Positions 9,722-18,446 are shown, counted from the first letter of the stretch. The stretch is 64,000 bases of DNA from an uncultured Alphaproteobacteria bacterium (GCA_902537235.1 CACBAO010000004.1:43200-107199), one strand, 5' to 3'. Notes: generated from the letters alone by a model not told the origin. Numbers and translations: made by a program.

Positions 9722-10876
9722 TTATAGAAGATACTTCTTTTCTTTCATGAATATTTTAATTCTCTCTATACCATTTAATATCTCGGGTGTGCTTCTAGCA
9801 TAAGATAATCTAATCCATGACTTACCATTTATTGGATCAAAATCTATCCCCGGTGTTATAGCTACCCCTCCAATGTCTAACATTTTTTTTACAAAATCAT
9901 AGCTATCAGACGAAAATTCACTGATATCTATGTATAAATAAAATGCGCCATCTGGAGGTGCTATATTATTAAAACCAAGTTCAGGTAACGCTTTTAATAA
10001 ATTCTCTCTATTCTCTTTGTAAGTCACGAGGTTTTTTTCTAATTCCACTTTACCCTCAAACGCTCCAATTGCTAATATTTGACTGGCGTGCGAAGCACAT
10101 ATAAACATATTTTGCTGTATTCTTTCAACTATCCTCACATGTTCTTTAGGCACAACAATCCAACCTATTCTCCAGCCTGTCATAGAAAAATATTTTGAAA
10201 AAGAGTTTATTACATAGCAGTTATCACTAAACTCTAAGACAGTCGAAGGTTGCGTACAATATTGTATTCCGTGGTATATTTCATCGCTTATTAGTGAAAT
10301 CTTTCTATCTGCACAATAATCCACTAAAGCCCCTAAAGGCTCTCTATCAATCATAGAGCCAGTAGGATTTCCTGGTGAGGCAATTAGTAAGCCATTAATA
10401 TTATAACGGCTTAGATCACTCGGAGTTGGTTGAAATTTATTTTTTTCAGTAGTGTTTATAAGTACCGGATCTAAATTGAGAGTTTTCATAATTTGCCGAT
10501 AACTGGGATAGCCTGGATTAGCTAACCCCACTTTGTCAAGGTTGTCAAAGAGTGCGGTGAAAGCAAGTATAAAACCTGCTGATGAACCACCAGTTATTAT
10601 AATCCTGTTCCAATCGACATCCAAGCCATACCAATCGCCATATAATTCGGCAATTTTTTTTCTCAAATCAGGTAGCCCCAGTGCTACCGTATAACCCATT
10701 GTATTATTTTCCATAGCTTTCTTTAAGAAATCCTTGGCGGCTTCTGGCGCTGAGGTTCCTGGCTGCCCAACTTCCATATGAACCACTGTTTGTCCTTTTT
10801 GTTCAATTGAATTAGCTCTTTCCATGATATCCATCACAATAAAGGGACTAATTATACTTCTTTTGGAACTTTTCAT
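9722..10876 (-). CDS. Class I/II pyridoxal-phosphate aminotransferase
   Basis: A 384-residue fold-type I aminotransferase of the aspartate aminotransferase/AspC-like group. The PLP lysine lies in NSFSKYFSMTGWRIGW (about residue 228); ASPGNPTGSM carries the substrate/PLP-binding Asn-Pro-Thr-Gly, SDEIYHG the PLP-pairing Asp/Tyr, and WIRLSYA the carboxylate-binding Arg near the C-terminus. Same strand as the downstream SDR, 28 bases apart, so possibly an operon. Substrate unresolved. Confidence 0.87.
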   Translation of the reverse strand: MKSSKRSIISPFIVMDIMERANSIEQKGQTVVHMEVGQPGTSAPEAAKDFLKKAMENNTMGYTVALGLPDLRKKIAELYGDWYGLDVDWNRIIITGGSSAGFILAFTALFDNLDKVGLANPGYPSYRQIMKTLNLDPVLINTTEKNKFQPTPSDLSRYNINGLLIASPGNPTGSMIDREPLGALVDYCADRKISLISDEIYHGIQYCTQPSTVLEFSDNCYVINSFSKYFSMTGWRIGWIVVPKEHVRIVERIQQNMFICASHASQILAIGAFEGKVELEKNLVTYKENRENLLKALPELGFNNIAPPDGAFYLYIDISEFSSDSYDFVKKMLDIGGVAITPGIDFDPINGKSWIRLSYARSTPEILNGIERIKIFMKEKKYLL

Positions 10877-10915
10877 GTTCTTTGATTATTAAAAATTTTC
10901 TCTTGCCATAGTGTA

Positions 10916-11374
10916 CTATTTAATGCGTTCACCTTTGAGTAATTCACAGTTTTCTAGACCAACTGCCATACAGGCTTCAGCCAGTTCCTTAGATTTATCA
11001 ATATTAGTCTCAGAAATACCAAACTCATCTTCAATAATTAAATGATAACCTATATCAACTTTATTATCGATTAAAGCTGCTAGATAAAAAAAAGAATGTG
11101 CAGCAACTAAGTCATTTTTCACCTTTTCGCTGTAAGCATAGAGATTTCCTAAAAATTCAAGCGCTGGGGAATACCCAGATTTCGCAGACAACTTTAAGTA
11201 GCTGATCCCTCCAAGAATGTCTGTCTCAACAGTCTGATCTATAGGTGAAATAAGCATATTACCTATAAAATATGTAGCAAATTTATTACCTCTTTGTGCT
11301 AGGGGAAGTAATACCTCATAAGTTTCCAAATGACTCTTTGCGTAAAAAAGGGATATGATGTCCTCTTCATTCAT
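10916..11374 (-). CDS. Cytoplasmic Sel1-like repeat protein
   Basis: A 152-residue protein without a signal peptide. Helical repeats resemble Sel1 units (ATYFIGNMLISP, YLKLSAKSGYSPALEFLGNLYAYS, DLVAAHSFFYLAALI). It starts 16 bases after the hpf stop on the same strand, so it is probably cotranscribed with hpf. The usual alphaproteobacterial neighbour of hpf, ptsN, is not here. No function can be assigned. Confidence 0.65.
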   Translation of the reverse strand: MNEEDIISLFYAKSHLETYEVLLPLAQRGNKFATYFIGNMLISPIDQTVETDILGGISYLKLSAKSGYSPALEFLGNLYAYSEKVKNDLVAAHSFFYLAALIDNKVDIGYHLIIEDEFGISETNIDKSKELAEACMAVGLENCELLKGERIK

Positions 11375-11390
11375 AATGCACTCGTTTTTA

Positions 11391-12014
11391 CTAACTCTCC
11401 GAGGAGTTGTGGTTTTTGGCTATGGTTTTCTCTCGACTTCCTCTTGGATCAATCCAACCAATGTTACCATCCTTCCTATAGTAAACTAAGTTTAATCCTG
11501 AATGCGAGGCATTTCGGAAAAATATGCAACTTTGATTTTCTAATTCTAGGCGAATAACAGCTTGTTCTACTGTCATTTCCTCTATCTTATAAGATAATTC
11601 TGCAATTACAGGCATACTATCACCTTCGTTACCATCTATCTCATCTTCATCTAAATTCAAAACACTTTGATAAATCTTTAATGGTTCATCGGTTGATGAA
11701 ATATTTTTACTTTCGAAATTTCTGTGACTTTTCATCCTTCTATGATAACGCCTCAGTTTTTTTTCTATATGATCTAAGGCATCTTCATAACTGGTATTTG
11801 CATCCTTCCCTCTGCCAGTTGCATCTAATTCAATCTTGTTCTTGAGATGTACTTTTAACTTAGCTTTAAAGTTCCCAATTCTTTTTTCTAAAGTTATTTG
11901 TGTACTTACGGCATCATATGAATATTTGTTCAGAACTTCGCCTATCCTAGCACTACTGTAGGTTTGAAACGATTCTCCAAGTTCAATATTTTTACCAACT
12001 ATTTTTATATTCAA
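11391..12014 (-). CDS. hpf: Ribosome hibernation promoting factor, long form
   Basis: Binds the 30S decoding region and dimerises ribosomes into inactive 100S particles in stationary phase. The N-terminal HPF/YfiA domain begins NIKIVGKNIELGE and includes the basic stretch HIEKKLRRYHRRMK. A C-terminal dimerisation domain (about residues 150-200) contains MTVEQAVIRLEL and SGLNLVYYRKDGNIGWIDPR, which marks the long form. The tracked start (12101) adds 29 residues that do not fit the family; I prefer a TTG at 12014 with AGGAG about 12 bases upstream (207 residues). Confidence 0.88.
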   Translation of the reverse strand: MNIKIVGKNIELGESFQTYSSARIGEVLNKYSYDAVSTQITLEKRIGNFKAKLKVHLKNKIELDATGRGKDANTSYEDALDHIEKKLRRYHRRMKSHRNFESKNISSTDEPLKIYQSVLNLDEDEIDGNEGDSMPVIAELSYKIEEMTVEQAVIRLELENQSCIFFRNASHSGLNLVYYRKDGNIGWIDPRGSREKTIAKNHNSSES

Positions 12015-12198
12015 ATTTAACGCACGCTCCTGTCCTTTAGTATATATCAATTGATAAAAAAACATAGCGTTTGTTAAAAATCTGACGGTGACGTATACCA
12101 TGTATACAATATTACTACTTTGATGTTCATTAATAATTTCTCTTTATTTTGATATTGAAATGGTAAATAAAGAGCTTAAAATCAGCTTCACAAAAAAA

Positions 12199-13413
12199 AT
12201 GACAATTAACATAGACACAATAACTCACGCTAGTAAGGAATTGATAGGTAATATAATTAGAACACCTACTATTCGATCCCAACATTTAAGTAGTGAAATC
12301 AATGGGGAGGTTTTCCTTAAACTAGAAAACCTTCAATATACATCTTCTTTCAAAGTTAGAGGGGCTTACACTTCCATAACACGTTTAAAAGAAGAACAAA
12401 AAAAAATGGGTGTTATTGCTATGTCGGCGGGTAACCATGCCCAAGCTGTAGCTTGGTGGGCAAAAAAAGAACGCGTCAAGGCGACAATCGTTATGCCAGA
12501 GCATGCTCCTTTATTCAAAGTAATGAAAACAAAAAGTTTAGGTGCAGACGTTATCCTAAGGGGACGCACTTTAAATGAGTCTCAAAATTATGTTTCTGAA
12601 CTGGTAAATGATAAAAAATTGTCTCTTATACATCCATATGACGATCCCAACGTTGTAATTGGTCAGGGCACCCTCGGATTAGAGTTTATGGAAGATATTA
12701 AAGATTTAGACCTAATCGTTATTCCTATTGGAGGGGGTGGATTGATATCAGGTATATCAATAGTGGCCAAGGCTCTTAACCCCAACATAAAAATATATGG
12801 AGTGCAAACTGAAAAATTCCCCTCCATGTATAATGTGCTCCACAAGAAGGATCTTGAAATTTTGGGGGATACCTTGGCTGATGGTATAGCTGTGAAAAGG
12901 CCTGGGAAAATTACTTCAGAAATAATAAAGGATCACGTTGATGATATCCTGCTAATTAATGAGTTTGAGCTCGAAAAAGCAATCAGTACTCTCTTTGAAA
13001 ACGAGAGAGTTGTCGCTGAAGGAGCAGGCGCTGCTGGGGTCGCCGCAATAATAAAGAATAAAAATACATTTTCCGGCAAAAAAGTAGGAACAGTAATTTG
13101 CGGAGGCAACATTGATGCCAGGTTATTTGCTAGCATACTTAATCGAAAACTTTTAATGGATGGAAGAATGACCAAAGTACGGATCGATATAATTGATGAG
13201 CCTGGAATGCTGGCTAGAATTTCAAATTTAATCGCTAGGTATGGTGGCAACATTATAGAAATTTATCATCAAAGAATGTTTAATGACGTTCCAGTTAAGA
13301 ATGCAAAAATTGATGCTATTATCGAAGCGTTGAGCGTGGAACATATTGCCTCTATCATAAAGGCTCTGAGAGAAGACGGGTTTCAGGTGTCAGAAATAAT
13401 GGAAAGATCCTAA
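12199..13413 (+). CDS. ilvA: Threonine ammonia-lyase with ACT domain
   Basis: PLP enzyme that deaminates threonine to 2-oxobutyrate, the first step to isoleucine. The PLP lysine is in SSFKVRGAY, and the glycine-rich phosphate loop is IPIGGGGLISG (about residue 180). SAGNHAQAVAWWA binds substrate, and the C-terminal third (VRIDIIDEPGMLARI onward) is an ACT-type regulatory domain. The tracked start 12160 adds 13 residues; the ATG at 12199 (404 residues) matches family N-termini better, though neither has a clear ribosome binding site. A catabolic TdcB-like enzyme is an alternative. Confidence 0.87.
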   Translation: MTINIDTITHASKELIGNIIRTPTIRSQHLSSEINGEVFLKLENLQYTSSFKVRGAYTSITRLKEEQKKMGVIAMSAGNHAQAVAWWAKKERVKATIVMPEHAPLFKVMKTKSLGADVILRGRTLNESQNYVSELVNDKKLSLIHPYDDPNVVIGQGTLGLEFMEDIKDLDLIVIPIGGGGLISGISIVAKALNPNIKIYGVQTEKFPSMYNVLHKKDLEILGDTLADGIAVKRPGKITSEIIKDHVDDILLINEFELEKAISTLFENERVVAEGAGAAGVAAIIKNKNTFSGKKVGTVICGGNIDARLFASILNRKLLMDGRMTKVRIDIIDEPGMLARISNLIARYGGNIIEIYHQRMFNDVPVKNAKIDAIIEALSVEHIASIIKALREDGFQVSEIMERS

Positions 13414-13459
13414 CTTTCTAATTATTTGACATATATCCACTTTTATTTATTTTTAAGGC

Positions 13460-14197
13460 ATGAAGTTAGAAGATATTGTTTTTAAATCAAAAAAAATAAA
13501 TAAAGCGTTTGCGTGGGCGGCTCACATTTTCACTGCATCAGGACTTATTTTTGGGTTTCTAGGCCTTATAGCTATATTAAATGGTGAACAAACTTTGGCA
13601 TTTTTATTTATGGGTTTTGCTTTAGTTATCGACGGCGTCGATGGAACTCTAGCTAGATACGTCAACGTGGAAGAAGCACTCCCTGAAGTAGATGGGAGTA
13701 CTTTAGACAACGTTATAGATATGTTTAACTACTCAATACTACCTGTATTAATGATTTATTGGTTTTCAATGGTTCCATATAATCTCGTTCATTTAACCTG
13801 CATCTCTATTTTGCTCGCTAGTTGTTACACGTTTTCTGATAAGAACATGAAAACGACAGATTATTACTTCAAGGGTTTTTCTGCGCTTTGGAATTTACTA
13901 GTTTTTTTTCTTTTTATTTTAGACCTCGGACTTTGGTTTAATTTCGGTGCTATATGCTTATGTTTAATATTGACTTTCATTCCGATAAAAATAATACATC
14001 CATTCAGAGTTAAAGAGCTGCGCAATTCTTCAATACTGATGGTAGGGGTGTGGTCTACAAGTGCGGTTTTTCTAATCCTGCATAAACACAGTTTCTTATT
14101 TCACCAGTTTCATGCTACGGTTTTTGGACTATGGTTGATCAGCACTGCTTATTTTGTATGGATCTCCCTTAGGAGATCCTTTAAACAAAATACTTAA
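13460..14197 (+). CDS. pcs: Phosphatidylcholine synthase
   Basis: Integral membrane CDP-alcohol phosphatidyltransferase that condenses CDP-diacylglycerol with choline to make phosphatidylcholine, a pathway typical of Alphaproteobacteria. The catalytic signature is split as DGVDGTLARYVNVEEALPEVDGS... then DNVIDMFNY, matching the Pcs variant of the DGx2ARx8Gx3Dx3D motif. About seven to eight hydrophobic helices; 245 residues, normal length. It lies 46 bases after ilvA and ends tail to tail with the pseudoazurin gene with no spacer. Confidence 0.88.
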   Translation: MKLEDIVFKSKKINKAFAWAAHIFTASGLIFGFLGLIAILNGEQTLAFLFMGFALVIDGVDGTLARYVNVEEALPEVDGSTLDNVIDMFNYSILPVLMIYWFSMVPYNLVHLTCISILLASCYTFSDKNMKTTDYYFKGFSALWNLLVFFLFILDLGLWFNFGAICLCLILTFIPIKIIHPFRVKELRNSSILMVGVWSTSAVFLILHKHSFLFHQFHATVFGLWLISTAYFVWISLRRSFKQNT

Positions 14198-14638
14198 TTA
14201 AGAACCTACCTGACTCAAATATTTTTCGAGTCGCTCTTTAGATTTTTTTGGAACTTTTTGACCTTTAAGAAAGTCAGTAGGATCTGCAGAGTCTCCAACT
14301 TGGATTAAAGCCACCATTCCATTCGCATAGTGCGGGGTGCATCGAATCCCGTAAAGTCCTTCAACTTCTACCGTATAACTAAATTTCTTGTTAATTTTAC
14401 TCTTGAACTTTTTTGCTCCCTCGGGGATTAATCCTTTTATGGACGCAGCCATATGCCCCTTATCCGTCGGTAGAAAAATGATGTTGTCACCTACTTGGGC
14501 CTTTATAAAGGAAGGCTCGAATATCATTTTTCCTTCATCGCCCTTATTTAGCATTTTCACTTCAATGTCAGCTGCGAAAGCAGCTGCAGATACTAAAAAA
14601 CTAGCCAACAATGTTACCGTTAGTGAAAAAAGTCTCAT
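14198..14638 (-). CDS. Pseudoazurin, periplasmic blue copper protein
   Basis: Small cupredoxin that carries electrons in the periplasm, often to nitrite or nitrous-oxide reductases or cytochrome oxidases. A signal peptide ends around AAAFA/AD (residues 1-22). The type 1 copper ligands are visible: His in DKGHMAAS, then Cys and His in YGIRCTPHYANGM with the Met three residues after the His. The PEGAKKFKSKINKKF stretch is typical of pseudoazurin. A strong AAGGAGG site precedes the ATG. No denitrification gene is in the window, so the partner is unknown. Confidence 0.9.
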   Translation of the reverse strand: MRLFSLTVTLLASFLVSAAAFAADIEVKMLNKGDEGKMIFEPSFIKAQVGDNIIFLPTDKGHMAASIKGLIPEGAKKFKSKINKKFSYTVEVEGLYGIRCTPHYANGMVALIQVGDSADPTDFLKGQKVPKKSKERLEKYLSQVGS

Positions 14639-14673
14639 ATTATCCTCCTTTACAATATGTAACCCACAAGCTG

Positions 14674-14702
14674 TAACATGGAGTAAATTTAAGTGGTGTC
14701 AA
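14674..14702 (-). promoter_or_regulatory. Predicted sigma70-type promoter for pseudoazurin
   Basis: On the minus strand TTGACA is followed after 17 bases by ATGTTA, about 36 bases before the pseudoazurin ATG. The -35 is perfect and the -10 matches only loosely. No FNR-type dyad is visible. Confidence 0.4.
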
Positions 14703-14734
14703 CCAAAAATATAAAAACCCTAAGAGATTATCTT

Positions 14735-15145
14735 TTAATTAGACTGCAGTTTTTTTTGTCGTCGCACAAATATGAAACTTTGGACGCAAAAATATACATA
14801 AACAAATCCTGTGATCAAAAGCATAAGCTTTGATAATCCAGCATAATAGTTATTAAACATGCCTCTAAAAAAATCGAGCCCACCCAAAAAGGCGATTATG
14901 CCAATAACTACTGCTATATGCATCAAAGCCTTCCTAAATGTCGGTTTTATCACTGATATAAAGCCAATAAAGACAAGTGGTACCCCGATGAAGGCAGGTA
15001 TCATAGACGTTATAGAAGAACTTCCTGAAATTAATGATATAGTGATACCCCAAATGACCATAAATAAGCCATAAAGTGTTGTTAAAAACTCTATAGATAA
15101 CGAGAAGACCCTAAAATCTTGGGTATTATGAGTATTTTCAGACAT
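14735..15145 (-). CDS. Four-helix membrane protein of unknown function
   Basis: A 136-residue protein with four hydrophobic helices (about residues 13-38, 45-66, 75-95, 105-127) and short charged termini. I do not recognise the family. Its ATG directly abuts the stop of the DUF2237 gene upstream on the same strand, so the two are probably translated from one message. Confidence 0.65.
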   Translation of the reverse strand: MSENTHNTQDFRVFSLSIEFLTTLYGLFMVIWGITISLISGSSSITSMIPAFIGVPLVFIGFISVIKPTFRKALMHIAVVIGIIAFLGGLDFFRGMFNNYYAGLSKLMLLITGFVYVYFCVQSFIFVRRQKKLQSN

Positions 15146-15544
15146 CTAATTTCCTCCAGTATATTTTTTTAAGTGTTCCAAATCGCAAATATCTAGGCAT
15201 TTGATATTTGTTGCTTCAAGAACGACTTTAGGTGCTTTACCTGCCATTCTAGCTTCTTCCCACCTTGTTGCACAAAGACACCAACGATCCCCATCCTTCA
15301 AACCTTCAAATTGATATTCTGGTCTGGGCGTAGATAGGTCATTTCCTCTTTCTTTTGAAAACTCAAGGAACTCTGTTGTCATTATTGCACAAACAGTATG
15401 ACTTCCTATGTCTCTAGGATCCCAGCTACAACAACCGTCCCTCAAAAACCCGGTTAATGGGTCACTAGAACAGGATTCGAGTGTTGTACCAATTACATTT
15501 AATTGTGATTTTCTTGGGTCAAGGTACTCTTTTTCATCAAACAT
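15146..15544 (-). CDS. DUF2237 family protein
   Basis: A 132-residue cytoplasmic protein with the hallmarks of DUF2237: GTTLESCSSDPLTGFLRDG near the N-terminus, HTVCAIMTTEFLEFS, and WCLCATRWEEA. Several conserved cysteines are kept. The function of the family is not established. AAGGAG lies about nine bases before the ATG. It forms a two-gene unit with the membrane protein downstream. Confidence 0.85.
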   Translation of the reverse strand: MFDEKEYLDPRKSQLNVIGTTLESCSSDPLTGFLRDGCCSWDPRDIGSHTVCAIMTTEFLEFSKERGNDLSTPRPEYQFEGLKDGDRWCLCATRWEEARMAGKAPKVVLEATNIKCLDICDLEHLKKYTGGN

Positions 15545-15620
15545 ATTTCATACTCCTTAAAAACTTTTTAAGTTCTATTTTTTGTAACATTTAAATAAAT
15601 AAGCCAACCTAAATTAATAT

Positions 15621-16202
15621 CTAGCTGAGCGGAATACTATTGTCATTTTTCTTATTTTGATACTCTTCAGATAAACTATCGTATATTGACGATATACGTT
15701 CGGATATTTTCAATAAATAATCTCTACTTGCTGGCTCTAGCTTACTGATCAGCTCTTTTATTGCATAACATTTCCAAAAATAATTTTCTTTACTATATGC
15801 TCCATCCGACCTTCCAAATACTTCCGACAGAATGTCTAAATCATGAGCTATATTAAAAGCCTTTTTTGTGTCTCGGTAATTAAAAAAATAGTAAATAGTA
15901 TTAAACCCGGCCCAAGTAATAGCTGATAAACACATTGGGCAAGGCTCATGTGTTGATAAAAATATTAGATCATCTGTGGACCTATTTTTGTTTTCGGCAA
16001 AAAATTTGTTTAACGTAGATATTTCACCATGAAAGAGCGGGTTTTCAGTTTCTTGATTAATTCCAATAGTCATGGTTGCATAGTCATTTTTAGTTAGAAT
16101 AGCGCCTCCAAAAACTTTATTACCTTTCGCAACACCTTTTTTTGTTTCTGGAATTATTTCTTCTTCGATGACCCTCAAAGCTGTCTCTATGAAATTTTTC
16201 AT
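15621..16202 (-). CDS. Nucleoside/nucleobase deaminase (CDA superfamily)
   Basis: Zinc-dependent deaminase fold: FHGEISTLN supplies the zinc His and catalytic Glu, and THEPCPMCLSAITWAG supplies the two zinc cysteines (PCxxC). At 193 residues it is longer than tRNA adenosine deaminase TadA and closer to guanine or unspecified nucleoside deaminases. The gene overlaps the pobA stop by four bases, an unexpected partner for an aromatic hydroxylase. Purine or pyrimidine base deamination is the likely role; exact substrate is open. Confidence 0.82.
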   Translation of the reverse strand: MKNFIETALRVIEEEIIPETKKGVAKGNKVFGGAILTKNDYATMTIGINQETENPLFHGEISTLNKFFAENKNRSTDDLIFLSTHEPCPMCLSAITWAGFNTIYYFFNYRDTKKAFNIAHDLDILSEVFGRSDGAYSKENYFWKCYAIKELISKLEPASRDYLLKISERISSIYDSLSEEYQNKKNDNSIPLS

Positions 16203-17380
16203 AATGGTATGCCCACATAGTTTTCAGCAAAATGCGCTTGTGCAAAATTTGAGTGAGACAGATATTCTAATTCACTTAATTTTATTTTCCTGTCGAATTC
16301 TTTAGTCTCAGGAAACTCATGCATCAAAGTTGTCATCCACCAACTAAACCTCACCGCTTTCCATATTCTATTCAAAGCTGTTTTAGAGTAGTTAAATAAT
16401 TTCTTATCACCCTCTCCTCTATAAAAGGCTATAAGGCCCTCTGATAAATAATGCACATCTGACACTGCTAGGTTCAAACCCTTGGCTCCAGTTGGAGGCA
16501 CAATGTGAGCAGCATCTCCAACAAGAAAAAGATTGCCGTATTGAAGCGGCTCGACCACAAAACTCCTCAGCGGAGCAATAGATTTCTCAATTGAAGGGCC
16601 AATCCTTAAATTATCCTTTGAATTCTCGGGTAGTCGTTTAATTAATTCCTTCCAAAAATAATCATCCGAATAGTCCTCTGCTTTAGTATTCAAATCACAC
16701 TGAAGATAGTATCTTGAAAGATTATTATTCCTCATTGAGCATAAGGCAAATCCATCACTAGTGTTGGCATAAATCAACTCATCACTGACAGGAGGGGTTT
16801 CAGACAAAATACCTAACCAGCCGAATGGATATATTCTTTCATACTCTTTTCTTTGGTTTAGAGGGATTCGCTGCCTGCTAACGCCATGAAAGCCATCACA
16901 GCCTACAACAAAGTCTGATACAATTTTAATTTCTTTCCCAATTTCATCTTCAAATATTACCTCCGTCTTTGAACATTTTGGGTCGATTATATTTACGTTT
17001 TTTACCTGGAAAAAGACATTAGCTTCTCTCTCCTCTTGCTTTTGGTATAAATCTTTTGTTACTTCAGTTTGTCCAAAGATTGTCACACTCTTACCCACGG
17101 TCTCTGAAAAAGAAACTCTGAAACCTTTATTTTCTGATGAAAGGTAAGTACCTTCATGAACAAACCCATCAATATCTATTCTTTCACCTACACCAGCTCG
17201 CTTCAATATTTCTACGGTCCCACTCTCCAAAACACCAGCTCTTATTCTTGATAATACATGGCTTTTAGTGTGTTTTTCCAAAATGATGGTGTCAATACCC
17301 TCATTCATAAGCAACTGAGATAGTAATAGGCCCGATGGACCACCACCTATAATCGTTACTTGTGTTTTAAAATTTTCCAT
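16199..17380 (-). CDS. pobA: 4-hydroxybenzoate 3-monooxygenase
   Basis: FAD enzyme that hydroxylates 4-hydroxybenzoate to protocatechuate with NADPH and O2. Motifs: IIGGGPSGLLLSQLL (FAD ADP-binding), RIRAGVLESGTVE (typical PobA substrate-side loop), VGCDGFHGVSR (DG motif) and GDAAHIVPPTGAKGLNLA (GD motif). The 393-residue length is normal. No ribosome binding site precedes the ATG, which lies just after a minus-strand terminator hairpin. No protocatechuate ring-cleavage genes are in the window. A CYP199-like P450 at 55.8 kb could make its substrate. Confidence 0.92.
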   Translation of the reverse strand: MENFKTQVTIIGGGPSGLLLSQLLMNEGIDTIILEKHTKSHVLSRIRAGVLESGTVEILKRAGVGERIDIDGFVHEGTYLSSENKGFRVSFSETVGKSVTIFGQTEVTKDLYQKQEEREANVFFQVKNVNIIDPKCSKTEVIFEDEIGKEIKIVSDFVVGCDGFHGVSRQRIPLNQRKEYERIYPFGWLGILSETPPVSDELIYANTSDGFALCSMRNNNLSRYYLQCDLNTKAEDYSDDYFWKELIKRLPENSKDNLRIGPSIEKSIAPLRSFVVEPLQYGNLFLVGDAAHIVPPTGAKGLNLAVSDVHYLSEGLIAFYRGEGDKKLFNYSKTALNRIWKAVRFSWWMTTLMHEFPETKEFDRKIKLSELEYLSHSNFAQAHFAENYVGIPL

Positions 17381-17384
17381 AAAT

Positions 17385-17420
17385 TATAAAAAAGCGAAGG
17401 AGGCTGTTAAGCCTCCTTCG
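17385..17420 (-). terminator. Rho-independent terminator between the small ORF and pobA
   Basis: A perfect 10-bp stem, CGAAGGAGGC with GCCTCCTTCG, closes a six-base loop. On the minus strand it is followed by CTTTTTTATAATTT. It lies 19 bases after the stop of the 26-codon ORF and ends directly before the pobA ATG. The opposite strand has no T-run, so it acts on the minus strand. The stem also contains GGAGG. Confidence 0.8.
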
Positions 17421-17438
17421 GTGACTGACGATTTAGTG

Positions 17439-17519
17439 TCAGACCCCTTTTTGCCCCTCGAAAATTTTTGTCGAGAGGGTATCTATGTCTGCCACCATTA
17501 TCGAATAATCACTAGACAT
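17439..17519 (-). CDS. Untracked 26-residue peptide gene upstream of pobA
   Basis: ATG at 17519 to TGA at 17439 encodes 26 residues beginning MSSDYSIMVADIDTL and ending EGQKGV. It is supported by AAAGGAGGT about nine bases before the ATG, among the best ribosome binding sites in the window. A promoter-like TTGAGA-18-CATTAT lies upstream and a perfect terminator follows. No signal peptide, cysteine or homopolymeric run is visible. It could be a small functional peptide, a peptide precursor or a leader that controls pobA; I recognise no family. Confidence 0.6.
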   Translation of the reverse strand: MSSDYSIMVADIDTLSTKIFEGQKGV

Positions 17520-17554
17520 TGGACCACCTCCTTTCAGTTGTTAAACTCTGATTA

Positions 17555-17584
17555 ATAATGTAAGATACTTTGTAATCTTCTCAA
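17555..17584 (-). promoter_or_regulatory. Predicted promoter of the small peptide transcript
   Basis: Minus-strand TTGAGA, an 18-base spacer and CATTAT lie about 36 bases upstream of the small ORF ATG. With the terminator it would define a transcript of about 160 bases. The boxes are imperfect. Confidence 0.4.
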
Positions 17585-17661
17585 ACTATAAAATTTATAA
17601 TTGACTTAAAGATCAAAGATGACAGTTCAAGGAAACAGCATAGCGCATTGGATAAGTCGAC

Positions 17662-18093
17662 ATGTCTATTGAGAAAGCTCTGATTGACGCAGTTATGAAA
17701 GTCTACCAAAGCAAAGGTGTTGGGAAATTTTTTTCAATCAATTTTTTGGAGGAAACGGATGGCGAATTTGTTTTTGAGGTGTGCTTTCCTCTTGATTGTT
17801 TAAACCCTCAAGGAAATGTACAGGGTGGAATGATTACCAGCGTACTAGATGATTGCACTGCACTATGTGTTTTGTTTTCTACTAAAGGCAAAAGATTTCC
17901 TAACACAACGGACTTCCACACAACATTCCATCGGCCATTGTCTCTAGAGACTGCAACAATAAAGGCATCCATCTTGAAAATAGGCAAAAATATCGTTTCG
18001 GTAGAAGGTAAGATTTTTAAGGAAAAGCATAAATTAGTGGCTTCCTGTCTTCATACTGGGTTCCTTTTCGATACGCATGGAATGAAGAAATAG
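17662..18093 (+). CDS. PaaI-type hotdog thioesterase
   Basis: A 143-residue single hotdog-domain protein. NPQGNVQGGMITSVLDDCTAL corresponds to the HGG-x-catalytic Asp segment of PaaI thioesterases (Gln replaces the usual His), and TTDFHTTFHRPL to the second strand region. It probably hydrolyses a short or aromatic acyl-CoA thioester in the cytoplasm. Divergent from the small-ORF/pobA unit. Ribosome binding site weak (GGATAAG). Confidence 0.8.
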   Translation: MSIEKALIDAVMKVYQSKGVGKFFSINFLEETDGEFVFEVCFPLDCLNPQGNVQGGMITSVLDDCTALCVLFSTKGKRFPNTTDFHTTFHRPLSLETATIKASILKIGKNIVSVEGKIFKEKHKLVASCLHTGFLFDTHGMKK

Positions 18094-18104
18094 TTTTTAG
18101 TAAT

Positions 18105-18443
18105 CTATTTGGGTAATGTTATATTTATATTTACGAGAACAACACCAATAACTATTAGAGCTAATCCAATCACAGACCAAAAATTGAGAGATTGATTGAA
18201 AGCAAAATAAGATACTAAGGCCAAAGTAAAAATTCCTAATCCACTCCAAGTAGCATACATTATAGCAATGGGGATAAAGTTCACAACGATTGACAAAAAG
18301 TAGAAGGAAACACCGTAGAGTAACACTAGAGCTATAGTAGCTTTTGCGTTCGTAAAATTTTGAGATGCGGGTAACAAAAGTGTACCACTCACCTCAAAGA
18401 CTATTGCAGCTAGAAGGCAGAGATATGCCGTAATTGGTTGCAT
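18105..18443 (-). CDS. Small multidrug resistance (SMR) family transporter
   Basis: Four-helix inner-membrane protein of 112 residues. The essential membrane-embedded Glu is in IVFEVSGTLLL (helix 1), and MYATWSGLGIF in helix 3 holds the conserved Trp-Ser-Gly. Members are proton-coupled exporters of cationic drugs, guanidinium or polyamines; which one cannot be told. It lies three bases after the TPR gene on the same strand. Confidence 0.87.
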   Translation of the reverse strand: MQPITAYLCLLAAIVFEVSGTLLLPASQNFTNAKATIALVLLYGVSFYFLSIVVNFIPIAIMYATWSGLGIFTLALVSYFAFNQSLNFWSVIGLALIVIGVVLVNINITLPK

Positions 18444-18446
18444 TCT

